A program made the position numbers and the translations under genes. A DNA stretch of 64,000 nt, from positions 37,167,682 to 37,231,681 of the forward strand of contig NC_052619.1 of NCBI RefSeq assembly GCF_016545825.1, written 5' to 3'. Numbering within the stretch: position 1 is the stretch's first letter; each line of letters opens with the position of its first letter. Source of the stretch: Eucalyptus grandis. Taxonomy: Eukaryota; Streptophyta; Magnoliopsida; Myrtales; Myrtaceae. The notes beneath the pieces are model-generated. The model saw only the letters and a list, made by a program, of their open reading frames with translations. It did not search any database and had not been told where the DNA came from. This document shows positions 31,349-42,830 of this stretch, one piece after another.

Positions 31349-31652
31349 GAGTCAGCCGAGTGGGGAGGCGCCGGAGTGTCAGCGGAGTGGGGAGTTGCCG
31401 AAGAGTCGGCCGAGTGGGAGGCGCCGGAGAGTCAGCGGAGTGGGGAGTTGCCGGAGAGTCGGCCGAGTGGGAGGCGCCGGAGAGTCAGCGGGTGGGGAGT
31501 TGCCGGAGAGTCGGCCGAGTGGGAGGCGCCGGAGAGTCAGCGGGTGGGGAGTTGCCGGAGAGTCAGCGGAGTGGGAGGCGTCGAAGAGTCAGCGGAGTGG
31601 GGAGTTGCCAAGTTGCCAGAGAGTCAGCCGAGTGGGAGGCGCCGGAGAGTCA
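31349..31652. repeat. Minisatellite, 26-27 bp unit in alternating pairs
   Basis: About 12 units alternating between two types: GAGTCGGCCGAGTGGGAGGC-GCCG and GAGTCAGCGGAGTGGGGAGT-TGCCG. One unit carries a duplicated AGTTGCC. The several overlapping ORFs (up to 150 codons) exist because the unit lacks stops; they are not credible genes. Confidence 0.85.
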
Positions 31653-31973
31653 ACTGATGGTGAACTTGTGAGAGACGCCGGAAAAAGGGAGAGCGTTCGG
31701 GTAGGGCACGAACGAAAGAGTGTTTCTAGAACAGAGAAGTGTTTCGTTTTTGTTCTTTTCATTTTTGTTTTTTTTAGCCCTTCAAGAATTGTTTCTGGAA
31801 TGGAGAAGTAAGTTTTTTTTTTGTTTCTTTTTTTTGTTCCAATTTTGTTTCGGGAACAACAAAACAGTTTTTGAACGGAAATGCAACAAACGTTTTACAT
31901 TGTTTTTTATTAGAAACGAAAAAAAAAATCTGTTCTTAAACATAAAAAAGAAACGAAAACATGCACGCCCTAC

Positions 31974-33540
31974 AAATCTAACTTTTCTTTATGTAGGGAC
32001 AGAGGTAAAATCTATGTGTGATAAATTCACCAACTATGTCACCTCTACACTAAACAGTTTAGAGGAGCAACAATAACAACGTGCATTCTATCATGTTTAT
32101 GTGATAGCCTATAGTGCAATAACCTAATTTAGATCTAAAAAGTCATCCTGACGGGCTATAAACATGTATAATTTCTAGTGACATTTTGGCAGCATAATGA
32201 TGTCATATAACTCGAGATCTAATTTTGACATTATGAATGCCTAAGAACATACATTTTCAACTATTCAAACAGGCAGCATAATGACATTTTCTATGCTTTT
32301 GAGTTTTCATTTCAACTCCAGTTTCGACTACTTAATCGAGCAACACACCAACATACTATAAATTATTATGATTCTCAACAAACGTTACAACATCCTGGCA
32401 TGCATTTTTGACAACACGCAAGTTTTGGTGCCTGTGCGGGTAAAAAAAAAAAACACACGAAAACAAGAGAAACGTGAGAATTGGAGCAAGAAACCAATGC
32501 GTAGATTCACCGCCCTCTAAAATGCAGAAACGAAAGGTTATTTATTGTGATTTTTGCACCGGTCCGATCGTGAGATTTCTAACGAGCCCAATATTTTCAG
32601 ATGAATTCACGAAAGTACGAAATCGAGATTCCAACATATTGGAGAATAAGGCTTGGGCCAATGAACTGAGCGAGATTTTAGTGCTTATCATTTGCAAAAA
32701 CTATTTACTATAATTTAGAGGTCTAAGTCTTGTTCAATTTTGAGACTTCTAGGTATGGGTTTGGGCTTTGAGACCTTACTTTTGAAAATTATTATCTGCT
32801 TCTGAAAAATTAGAATGTGCTAGTTGCAGATTGTGCTTTGTTATTTGCATTTTGGCATTTACTTTGTTTGGCAGATACTTGGGATTTGCTAGGCTTGAAA
32901 GCCTTTTTTGCTTATTTTGAAAAATAAATGAAATCTTTCTTTCAACAATAAATAAATAAATAAATACTTAATTGAAAAATAGGTTCACGTAGCGGATTGC
33001 ATAATGAGCAAAAGTTAAGGTACTTGCAGAAAGGGATATCACTGACCTTCTGTTTCATAAATAGCCAATTTTCAGTGTCTTATTATTGATGTATTATTGA
33101 TGTTGTGTGAGTGAAAGTCCTTAATAATTACAAGCTTAATTGCGCCAAACCAAATTCGGAAAGGGCAAGCTTTCTATATGATGATAATGGAGTTGTTTTG
33201 GGCATTTACGTGGAAAGCTCAAAACTGGGGATTGCATGACCCGTTATTTGTTAAACGTGTTGATATGATCTTTTTAAATGTACTATTGATCTTTGATATA
33301 AATTAATTGGATTTCAATATTTTTGGGGAGAAATCACTACTGAATTTTGTAGCCTTCTGAATGAATTATGAACTATCGATAAGATGATTGGATGATAAGT
33401 TTAGTGGACTTGTAGAAAGAATCGGTCCACCGGAACGTAGACATGTCTTAGAAAAAAGATTAATGGAACTTTGGTTCACAAGACTCTAATTTACATTATT
33501 CTCACGGATTATCTAAAAGATTACTCAATCAATCTTAGAC
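31974..33540. other. Unassigned spacer
   Basis: No protein, RNA or defined element recognised. An 80-codon plus-strand frame near 32474 resembles nothing I know. Confidence 0.35.
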
Positions 33541-33544
33541 GTTT

Positions 33545-33810
33545 TGTACAAATGCCAAATTAGTTTTAATTTTTTCAATATACCAATTTAATCTTTAAAC
33601 CCTATCATAAATTTCAAATGTAGTTATTCTCGTCAATTTTCACCAACATCATTGATGTGGTAGTCTAATCATTGTCCACTTGTCCTACGTGGCACACGAT
33701 TTTCGGTGAAAATTGGCTAGAATGATTTCATTGGAACTATGCACAAACCTTTATGACTAAATTGGCAAAGTTGGAAAATTGAAGACTAAATTAACGTCCA
33801 TGCAATTGTT
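33545..33810. mobile_element. MITE-like repeat with inverted ends
   Basis: CCAAATTAGTTTTAATTTTT near the left side and the complementary theme GACTAAATTGGCAAAGTTGG near the right, around a core with CATTGATGTGG and CTACGTGGCA. The same theme appears at 51.0-51.35 kb and around 60.8-63.05 kb, so it is a dispersed family. No precise ends determined. Confidence 0.5.
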
Positions 33811-34119
33811 TTAGATATCATTTGAATGCAAACTTAGACTCTAGCATTGATTAGACTCATCAAATGCATTCACAAGAAAACTTAAGTTCATCTCACTTTT
33901 CATTTTTTCGAAATTAGCCTTACATGAAAGGTAATATTATTCATTTTTATATTGTTGACACTTGAATTTCAGTCGATATATCATGTGGACATTTAGATGA
34001 TGAAAATTTAATACAAAAAAAAAAAAAAAAACAAGAGAGAGAGAAAAGGAAAGATAAGGCCCGGTCAACCAATTCATACCCCAATTCGAGCAACTCTGGC
34101 CCATCTATAGAATTTGCCC

Positions 34120-34600
34120 ATTTCAGCTTTAGTGGACTTTGTACACGAAGCCCAAAAGAAGAGAAGAAACGGCTCAGTCTCGAGTCTTTCATCTCCAAGA
34201 ACGGGACCTCCACAGGCATCCGAGCTTGAGCTCAGCCCTTCACGGGACGCCATTTCGGTCGTTCATCCGGTCTCTCGCCGTGATGGTGATCCGGTGGACG
34301 CCACGCCAGCACCTCTGGCAACCCGCTTCACACCGATACTTTGTCCTTGTGCCCCTGACCCGGGCAACACTCGTACATGCAGCGACGCCTCTCGGAACGG
34401 TCGAGTCTGTCCCAAATGGCCTCAACCTCGCCTTGCCTTGTTCTGCCCTGTCTTCCGACGCCAGACCGAGATCTAAGACAAGAGCCGCCGAGAGCTGCAG
34501 CAGCGAGGCCGTTGGTCAAGTCAAATCATGAGCTGACCTGGTGTGATCAACGAAGGACATGTCCGGCAGGAATTCCAGTTAAGACAACGCTGTCTTCGTG
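34120..34600. other. GC-rich island, unassigned
   Basis: A 0.45 kb stretch with several overlapping open frames on both strands (the longest 130 codons on the plus strand). None resembles a family I know. It could be a captured first exon or CpG-rich promoter remnant. The adjacent copia LTR cuts off whatever followed. Confidence 0.3.
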
Positions 34601-34783
34601 GCTATAAGTCTCACTAGAGTTCGCTGCTCCCAAGTTCTGGTTGGGATGACCGACGCAGACGACCGTTCTGTTCACTTCTTCCATTACGGCATTGCCTTGC
34701 ATTCCTCTCATGTTGGAATTCAAGTTGGTGGAAAACGACTTACCTATTTCCGATGTGCGATCAACAATTTACCCATGAACAAA

Positions 34784-36190
34784 TGTTGAATTATAGATGA
34801 ATCACGGACAATATTACCTCACGTTGGTCTGAACGTAATTACAAGGAAAACAACCGATTTCCACAGCGTAAATGCCAATTGTTCTTATAAAGAAGAAATA
34901 GAACGCCTACTTTTTCTTTGATGGAAAGGGGATAAGAAAAAGATAACGCTTTCTTTCTGAGAGTACGTTCTTCCAACCATACCAAAGGTTGTTTTCAGGA
35001 GTCTTTTATATGACTCCATCACACCCTTTCAAAAGGTGTCTTTCCATCGTAGCATATCAAGACGTAATTGTACGTTACAATTGCATCAATACAACATCTC
35101 CCACTCAGACATAATGGGCTTGATAGCGCTCTATCAAGAATATAATGCATTCAACATTCATCATCTTTACAAAACAATTCATACTGGCAAGTAAGCCGTG
35201 CGACCAATAAATACACTTGCACTTGGGAGCTCAAATTATGCACCTGTTAGGGATGACATAATGGCTGCAAACTCGAAAAGGAATAAACAATCGATGTCTC
35301 ACAGTGCCTCAGACATATTTTGTTACATCAATCCAAGTATATCTATTCTTTAAAGGCTATACTTGATTATTCTTAAAACATCATGTATTTACAATTATAT
35401 CCTCAATCACATAAGGTAATATAATTGGTCAACCAGTAAATACATGTGATAGATATAAAACAACAATAGCCTTCCTTCGCACTCATGTCTTTTTCCATTT
35501 CATAACAATTGCTTTCCTAGACACTCCCATAAGGCCATATCTATTCATGACCGCCGATAATATGCTAAAATAGCAACATTAATCTTTCATTTCGAGAACA
35601 TAGTCAGAAGTAACATAGGGTACAAAATCAGACAAATAATAACTTACCTCAAGAGCTCACACGATGAGTAAATAGAGATAATTTAACTCACATTCCCTTG
35701 TTGGTTGTACAATGCATATAAGAGCGTATGTCATTCATTAAATATATCTACTATACGGATCTCAGCCTAAACATAGTCACGTGCTTCTCATGTACTCATG
35801 TTTAGCTTGAGTGCTATATCAGCTTGCTTTCTATAGCGCCCAATTAAGTACTTGCATTTGGCATCTTTCAGGCATACATAATTGTAGGACTATCATGTTA
35901 TAAACAAATCACAGACCTCATCTTGACTCCAATCAAGGCGATGTATTATTTTATGTACTAAACTTGCTCTTTAGCATTTATTTATACATAATGTCTCATC
36001 TCAATGTGTTAACTATAGCACTTGAGGCGATTACTCATGTGAGTGAGCCAATCGTTACCTGCTAACATACTTTCCAATAATATATGTATGTTTGTGCTAG
36101 TCTCATAATGGATTTGTACTTATTAATAAAATATCAAGTCATCAATAAATAAATAAGTACAATACATATGTTCACATATACATAAACTAA
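34784..36190 (-). repeat. Ty1/copia LTR, 3' end of the element below
   Basis: On the minus strand it follows the copia stop codon and ends TAATTCAACA at 34784. It contains the CATCTCCCACT phrase common just inside plant copia LTRs. The left edge (34784) is clear from the TG/CA rule; the right edge is approximate. No paired 5' LTR is present in the window. Confidence 0.55.
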
Positions 36191-36212
36191 TGATCCTCTA
36201 TAATAACACATA

Positions 36213-37035
36213 TCACATTCTACGCAATCCTAGTGACATCATTTGGGTCAAGAATATGTCTCTAGGAACAGCCTTTGTAAATGGATCAACAATCATTCTA
36301 TTGGTTAAAATGTATTGTAGGACCATTTCTTTCTATACTATTATATCTTTTATGAAGTTCTTCTTTATATCAATGTGCTTCGTTCTTCCATGATACTTGG
36401 GATCCTTCACATAGGCAATGGCTACTTGACTATCGCAATAAACTATCACCGATCTTGGAACTTTAGTGATAGTGGCTAAACTTTCTAAGAAACGTTTTAG
36501 CCATACTATGTCTTGCATTGCAGCAAAATATGCAATAAATTATGCCTCCATCGTAGACAAGGCTGTGCATGTCTGTTTCTTGTTATTCAAGAAATCACGC
36601 ATCCATTGAGCAAGAATGCATATCTAGAAGTCGATTATGCTCTTTTGGGTCTCCATCCTAATTAGCATTTGTTTAGCCTAATAGGCGTAAATCATTCCAT
36701 TGGTAATAAAGTTGATAGTTCATGGTATCTTTCAAGTATCTTAGGATACTCTTTACTACTTTCCAGTGTGCTTGACCAAGATTTGATTGATATCGGCTTA
36801 CCAATTCCACGGCATAACATATGTCGGGTCGAATACATATTATAGCATACATCAAACTTCCAACCGCATTAGTGTAAGGAACGGTTTCCATTACTTTAAT
36901 TTATTCTGGAGTCTTAGGACACATCTTAGTACTCATGTCTTCACCTTGCATAATAGGGCTGTCAATAGGATTACAATGCTGTATATTGAAATGTTCAAGA
37001 ATCTTCATAATATAAGACTTTTGAGATAAAATAAG
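36213..37035 (-). pseudogene. Ty1/copia polyprotein 3' end: RT tail and RNase H
   Basis: Reading the minus strand: LSQKSYIMKILEHFNI (end of reverse transcriptase), an in-frame stop, then YTNAVGSLMYAIICIRPDIC and LGQAHWKVVKSILRYLKDT. Next comes the RNase H part (WLKRFLESL, VIVYCDSQVAIAYVKDPKYH, RTKHIDIK) and, in another frame, the typical terminus DPFTKAVPRDIFL then SLGLRRM and stop at 36215. Frameshifts and stops make it inactive. Its upstream part is missing: at about 37035 it abuts a gypsy fragment in the opposite orientation. Confidence 0.85.
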
Positions 37036-37059
37036 GAGTTTCCTTGATCAATCTCTTTC

Positions 37060-37730
37060 GATGGGGTTGCCAAGGTGGTTTGACAACTGTAGTTGATACG
37101 TTAGTTGAGGAACCAAGAATGGAGAACATTGCCATACGAAAGGACTCTGCATTGGATAGATATGCTAAGTGGTACATGCAATAGATAGTTCATCTTCATG
37201 AAGTACCAATGACGATCACGTCAGATTGAGACCCGAAGTTCAAGGCAAATTTTTGGAAAAGTTTACAGACTACCTTGGGAACAAAATTGTAGTACATCAC
37301 GGCCTATATTCGGTAGACAGATGAGCAATCTGAGAGGACAATTCAAACCCTCAAGGACTTGCTGCAAGATTGCGTATTGGATTTCAAAGGAAGCTAGGAA
37401 AAATAGCTTCATCTAGTTGAGTTCACTTACAACAACAGTTATTAGTAGAGTATCCAGATGGCACCGTTTGAAGCGTTGTATGGCAGAGCTTGCAGTACTC
37501 CAGTTTGTTGGGACGATGTTGGAGCAACCAGTTCGGATAATGGATCGAAAGGAGCAAGTGCTGTGCAACAAGACGATCCCCTTGGTTAAAGTGGTCTAGC
37601 AACACTGTGGGACAGAAGAAGCTATGTGGGAAAACGAAGAGTTAATGAGACGTCAGTACCCCCACCTTTTTGTGGAAAAATTGTAATGGTTTAAATTACG
37701 AGGACGAAATTTTTATAAGAGGAGAAGAGT
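37060..37730 (+). pseudogene. Ty3/gypsy integrase remnant
   Basis: Plus-strand pieces match the chromovirus-type integrase: HLHEVPMTITSD, DPKFKANFWKSLQ, TDEQSERTIQTLKDLLQDC, LVEFTYNNSY, IQMAPFEALYGRAC. The catalytic core's D and E context is still recognisable but stops interrupt the frame in at least five places. A purine-rich tract (AAGAGGAGAAGAG) precedes the LTR at 37731, as expected of a 3' polypurine tract. Confidence 0.85.
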
Positions 37731-39447
37731 TGTGACATCTTGAATTTTTGACCTTGTCTTGATTATACGAAATGGGCATTTCGTCGATGCACTTATGGTC
37801 ATTTTTCTCGGAGCTAATCACTCTCGAGTTAACTTATTTATTAGGTGAAACCGTTAAGAGATATAAACGCGACAAACTTGAGAACTCAATCAGAAATCGA
37901 TCGCTCAACCATGATAATCAGCAAGGGCCAATACAACACCATTATAATTGATTTGTGATCGGATATAGATCGATTCGACTGAACCACGTAATTGAATTGC
38001 GGGTGATTCTGCCTAATTGCGAAATTCGCGTTGAATGGCACTTACCCAGTTTTCCATCAATTTTATACTCGGTATCCGTAATTGAAACCTTGCAATTTTT
38101 ATAACAACCAAGAGTAGCCTACGAGTTGAAGATGCACAAACGTGGATCGAAAATTATCGATCACGGATCAAACACGCTAAAATCCCTAAAAGCTACCTGA
38201 TAGGCTAGGTTGTACTAAAATCGAGTCTGGTCGATTTTAACTACGAAATTGAATTTGGTTTCAGGATTTAGACGTTCGAACGTGTCACAATTTATTTTTA
38301 AGACATTGTCTTATCTTTCAGCAAAATTTCGTTGAGTTCAAAATTTTGCGAAAAAATCAATTTCGAACAATTCAAAAAAGGAGTGGAAATTCGGATGGGG
38401 AGAGGGGTGTGTTATTTGGCTGCCCTATTTGGTTTAATTTTGAGAAATTAAAGTTAAGAAAGTATTTGGGAGACAAGGGATCAACGTAAGAGGACTTTTG
38501 TGGCAAGGTGATGATGGTTGGGATATTTTTCATTGACTTTCTCTCCCTCTCTCCCTCTCTCTCTCTCACGCACAATCTCTCCTCCCTTATCTGCCATCCC
38601 ACTTCTTCCTTTTTCTTCTTTTATTTCTCTCCCTCACCCTTACGCACATTCCCTTCTTTCCCCCCCTTGCTGCGACCCATTTTCCTCTTCTGCAGCTCAT
38701 TCCCTTTCAACTTCTCCTTCATCTTCTTGTTGCCACCACCCTTACGCCTCCACCCACTCATCTCCACACCACCTGACATCCATCTCCACAACTCCAGCAC
38801 CATCATACTTCATGCCACCTTCTTCATCAGGTTCTGATCTTGCCTTTTTTCTTCTTTATTTTGCTGCACACCACCAGCCAACAACACCAACAACACTCCA
38901 GCAGCCTCACGCCATCACCACCACACCAAGCCACACCTCCATGCCATTGCCAGCAACCACCAGCAGCTCGTCCCTGTCTGACCGGCAGCTCCATAGAACC
39001 AAGCCCTCTAGTAGTGAGCTTGTAGGGCCATTTCCTTCGTTGTGGGGCCTCCGTTGGAGACACGATATTCTCGGGTCTTCACCGCCATCACCTTGTCGTC
39101 ACGATGAACTTGCCACCATTGAATTCCGGTGAGTTAAATCCCTAATCCTTGATTAAGTTGTTAATTGCACTTAGGGGGTTAGATTAGTACAAAGTTTTTT
39201 CTTATTAGATTAGTACTAATTAACTTAGTTAAATTAATATTGAGTGAGATTATCCTTAATATGGATTAGTGTTAATCTAATTGGTTTATATTAGCACTAA
39301 TGAGGGTGGTTTAGCAAAATTTAGTGGATTTCTTCCGGATTAGTTTACTGGATGCTCGCCGTTTACCATTTTTGTGGATGGAAATGTGCTGCGATTTTGG
39401 GGTTTCTTCCTTCTTGAGAAATGTTTTAAATATCTTTAGCTATGACA

Positions 39448-39457
39448 TATATTTTAC
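39448..39457. repeat. Left target-site duplication of the foldback element
   Basis: TATATTTTAC, identical to 40481-40490. Confidence 0.85.
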
Positions 39458-40480
39458 GGCAAAAGAACGCTTCAAGTGTCATAATTTTGGCCAAAGGGAC
39501 ACTTAAGTGCCATAATTTACGAAAAGTACACTTAAGTGCCATATTCGAAGAAAAACGGATCACTTGAGTGCCACTCTGGCTAAAGTCTGGCCAAAACGCC
39601 AACGTGGCGTTTTACGCGAGCGCGCAAAACGACGTCGTTTTGCACACGACATGGCCAAAATGGCGTCGTTTTGGGGCCGACGTGGTAAAAAAAAAATTAA
39701 AAAAATTAATTAAATTTAATTTTAAATTAAATTTAGTTAAAATATTTAAAATTAATAATTTTAAAATTAAAATTAGTTAAAATATTTTAAAATAATTATT
39801 TTAAAATTAAATTTATTTTAAATATTAAAAAAAAATTATAATTAAAAATTTTAAAATTATAATTAAAAATTTTAAAATTATAATTAAAAATTTAAAAATT
39901 TAAAAAAAAAAATTAAAAAGGAAAGGGGGAGGCGGGCCGAGGGATTAGCTCTCGCCGCCCGCCGCCGCCGGGAAGGGCCGACGACGGCGGGGAGGGTCGG
40001 CGGGTCGCCGGCCCACGGGCTAGGGGCCGGCTACCCCGGCCGACCCTCCCCCCCGTCGTCGGCCCTTCCCGGCGGCAGCTGAGGGCCGGCTAATCCCTCA
40101 CCGCCTCCCCCTTTCCTTTTTTTTTTTTTTTTTTAATATTTCAACTGAATTTAATTTTAAAATTATTAATGTAAATATTTTAACTAAATTTAATTTTAAA
40201 ATTATTATTTTTAAATATTTTAAATAAATTTAATTAATTATTTTATTTTATTTTTTTGTCACGTTAGCCCAAAACGACGCCGTTTTAGCCATGTCGGCGT
40301 GTAAAACGACGTCATTTTGGGCTTGGTTTGCCGGAAAAGTGTCACGTCGATATTTTGGCCGGATTGGCACTTAAGTGATCCCTTTTACTCCGATTTTGGC
40401 ACTTAAGTGTACCTTTAATAAGTTATGGCACTTAAGTGTCTCTTTGGCCAAAGTTAAGGCACTCTAGGGGTCCGCACGTC
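39458..40480. mobile_element. MULE-like foldback element, 1,023 bp
   Basis: A long inverted repeat: left arm words GGCCAAAGGGACACTTAAGTGCC are mirrored at the right as GGCACTTAAGTGTCTCTTTGGCC. The arms continue through an AACGACGTCGTTTTG-type box and an AT-rich stretch into a GC-rich palindromic centre (GGGAAGGGCCGACGACGG against CCGTCGTCGGCCCTTCCC). The flanking 9-10 bp duplication is what Mutator-like elements generate. There is no coding frame. The element would fold into one long hairpin. A related but partial copy lies at 46.1-46.29 kb. Confidence 0.85.
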
Positions 40481-40490
40481 TATATTTTAC
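40481..40490. repeat. Right target-site duplication of the foldback element
   Basis: TATATTTTAC, identical to 39448-39457. Confidence 0.85.
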
Positions 40491-42149
40491 TCAAGATTTT
40501 AGAGATTTAAAAGAATTAGCTTTCGGCATCGTCATTTGCAAAATAGAATCTCAGATTATGCTGGAAACAATGACTCTTTCATGTTCAAAGGATTTTTATC
40601 AACTCTTAAGGTTCGATTTTCGAAAGAGTTTCTTCATAAAAGTTTTTTTTATCACATTTTGTAGTTTAACATAATCAAATTTAAGATCAAACAGACAAGT
40701 TTTGCATCTTAAACCAAGATGGTTTTGGAAAACGTGATTTCTGGAAAACGGACACAGTTTTGGTAATGAATTGGGCGATTTACTTCTCTCAATCTAGAAT
40801 GATCTGGGTTAAGGTGTCTTCATGAACAATTTTTTTTTAGGTGTTCTTTACAACATATTCAAATTTGAGAATTTTCTGAGCTCGTTCGGTAGGTTTTTGG
40901 AATTAAACTTGGAGACATGCGAGTGACCTAGTTTCTGCTGGTTAGGGCCAGGTGTGATTTTATGGTTGTTCTTGATGTTATGCTTGCTGGATAATATATA
41001 TTTGGTGATGTGGGTGACTTTTGAAAGCTTAGAACTTATGCATGATAATATGTGAGTGGTTGTTCTATGGTGATGGATTATGGTTATTGCAAAAGATGAC
41101 CTTTTAAGCTTTCAATTGGAAAAACAAGTAAGTGTCGGGTTGGACACCAAAACTTATTTTCCCAATAAAACAATGAGACTTTAAACTAGGTCCGTGCAAT
41201 TTTTGACGGATTAATTTTGAGTACGTAAGCACCTATGAATTTATTTCTAAACGTTTGGAACAAAAAAAAAAAGAAAAAAGAGGGGTTACTAAGATTTGTT
41301 TTCAAAAGAGGGTGGTTGGAAAATAAATTAGAATGGTGTCGGATTTAGATGCCAAGTTTTATCTGCTCAATAAAATGAGGAGGTTTTATACGAGGTGCGT
41401 ATAAATTTTGGCGGGTTAATTTCAAATACGGGACCCCGTACGAATTTATTTCGGAAGGTTTGAACAAAAAAAAAAAGTTACTAAGTTTATTTTTAAAAGG
41501 GGATTTTGATGTTTTGGCTATATGTGGGAAGGAAAAATGTTGACCTGATTGATGATGCGCCTACATGGTTAGGTTAATTAAGTGGTTCAGTTTAATTAAT
41601 TGCAATTTATTTAATTAATTATAATTAGCGTAAATTGTGACGGAATAATTGCAGAATTTTGTGCTAATCATCATGGTTGAATCTAAATATGAAATTGATT
41701 GCTTAATTGTGCAATTGAGTGCTCGATGATGCTTGGTGATTATTATCGCAAAAAATAGGTTTTTGGTATTTAAAAAGAAAAATACCATGTGTCAATTTTT
41801 GACGCCAAAAATGTTTATATAGTATATGAAATCATGGAATTTTGAAATGGTTGAGTATCATGCTTTATGGTTCAATTTAAATGCGTAACCACACATAATT
41901 ATTTTACCGGGTATTTTTAATTTGAAAAAAATTGGCCAAGTCCAATATTTGAAATGGAAGTATTTGAGTGCATAAAACAATATTATTGGCCAAGTGTGGA
42001 TCCTCCAGGGTAGCATCGACAGACTCTTGAGGGCCACAACAGGGGATAAGTTTAGAAACGCCGAAGTTTATTTTTATTGAAGTAGCTGAAATAATATTTT
42101 TCAATTTTTATTATTACTTTTTATTTATTTATTTAAGATTTCTGTTGAA

Positions 42150-42640
42150 TTTAATACTTCACATCAACTCCAGCTTTCTTGGTGTCTAAAAATGAATTAA
42201 AAAAATGAAACAAGAGATTAAAAAAGTTATTCGCATCAAGATTGAAATCGAATTTTTTAACAAGAGCACATATATCAAAATCCAAGGAAATGAAACAAAT
42301 TAATACGCAACCCCTCTCACATTTAAAATATATCAATGAAACGCCGAGAAAGAAAATAAGATTATACAATATTTTTTCTTGGTATTCATCAACTCCATTC
42401 TTTTGGATGTTGTTACCACCCTAGCCATTCCTACCTAAGCTAATCTTAGCCCCTCTCAAAGAGTATTGAAGAATTTATGATTTGGTGTAGTGATGCATTG
42501 AGTAGATCTAGTATAGCACCTTTGTATACTCAAAGATTCATTCAAGTTGCCGAATGAGTTGACAACTAAAAAGGCATTTATAGGAGAAAGATTACATTTT
42601 CCGTTGAATCAGGATACACTTCACATATTGTCTAGTCAAA
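42150..42640 (-). pseudogene. Coding-less copy of the cysteine-rich peptide gene
   Basis: Matches 47660-48350 on both sides of the coding region: TCCAGCTTTCTTGGTGTCTA on the 3' side, and CATTCTTTTGGATGTTGTTA plus CTCTCAAAGAGTATTGAAG on the 5' side. The ATG and one or two codons remain, but about 265 bp holding almost the whole coding part are missing. A TATA-like CTATAAATG lies upstream on the minus strand at about 42580. It is a deletion derivative, or a copy made before the coding part was gained; the first is likelier. Confidence 0.7.
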
Positions 42641-42689
42641 TGATATAGAATTTATTTGTTGACAGGATTTCTTTCTCTTACTGAATTTT

Positions 42690-42830
42690 ACGTCCATAAG
42701 TTGCCATTTATTGTGAGAATATCTTTTTATGCATTGGTACTGGTCAAATTTAATCTCATCGATAAGTTTCTTTTTAAAGGCCCTAATATTCTAAATAAAT
42801 TCAATTTAATCCTTGACAAATTATTTGAAA
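42690..42830. repeat. Dispersed repeat shared with 46.31-46.46 kb
   Basis: CCATAAGTTGCCATT, GTCAAATTTAATCTCATCGA and AGTTTCTTTTTAAAGG occur in the same order and spacing in both places. Confidence 0.75.

Larger units (their letters stand above)
28470..31970. mobile_element. Candidate TIR element carrying captured gene fragments
   Basis: Left end GGGCGCGTTTGGTAAC, right end GGGCGTGCATGTTTTC on the other strand, with the same three bases TAC outside both ends. Both subterminal regions are rich in GAACAAAA, GAAACA and CGTTTG words. Left end style and short duplication recall PIF/Harbinger (Tourist) elements, but the right end is a poor match and TAC is not the usual TWA target. There is no transposase frame, so it would be non-autonomous. 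Inside are an NDR kinase exon, a mannanase fragment, GC-rich repeats and a minisatellite. It may also be a composite of several insertions. Confidence 0.45.
37731..41940 (+). repeat. Ty3/gypsy 3' LTR, truncated and with nested insertion
   Basis: Starts TGTGACATCTTGAATTTTTG right after the polypurine tract. It is homologous over much of its length to the inverted copy at 43041-46019 (shared landmarks: GAAATGGGCATTTCGTCGAT near the start, CCAAGTGTCGG-type words, ACCACACATAATTATTTTA near the end). It has a CT-rich leader-like section at 38.5-38.8 kb. The last 1.1 kb present in the other copy is absent. A 1 kb foldback element sits inside. Confidence 0.65.

Noticed and set aside
31205..31811. ORFs of 103-150 codons
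   Set aside because: Products of the 26-27 bp minisatellite, which lacks stops in all forward frames.
34114..34531. GC-rich plus-strand frames as a gene
   Set aside because: Overlapping frames on both strands and no recognisable domain.
38518..39132. 204-codon plus-strand frame
   Set aside because: Translation of a CT-rich LTR leader (Ser/Pro/Leu-rich), no domain, second frame equally open.
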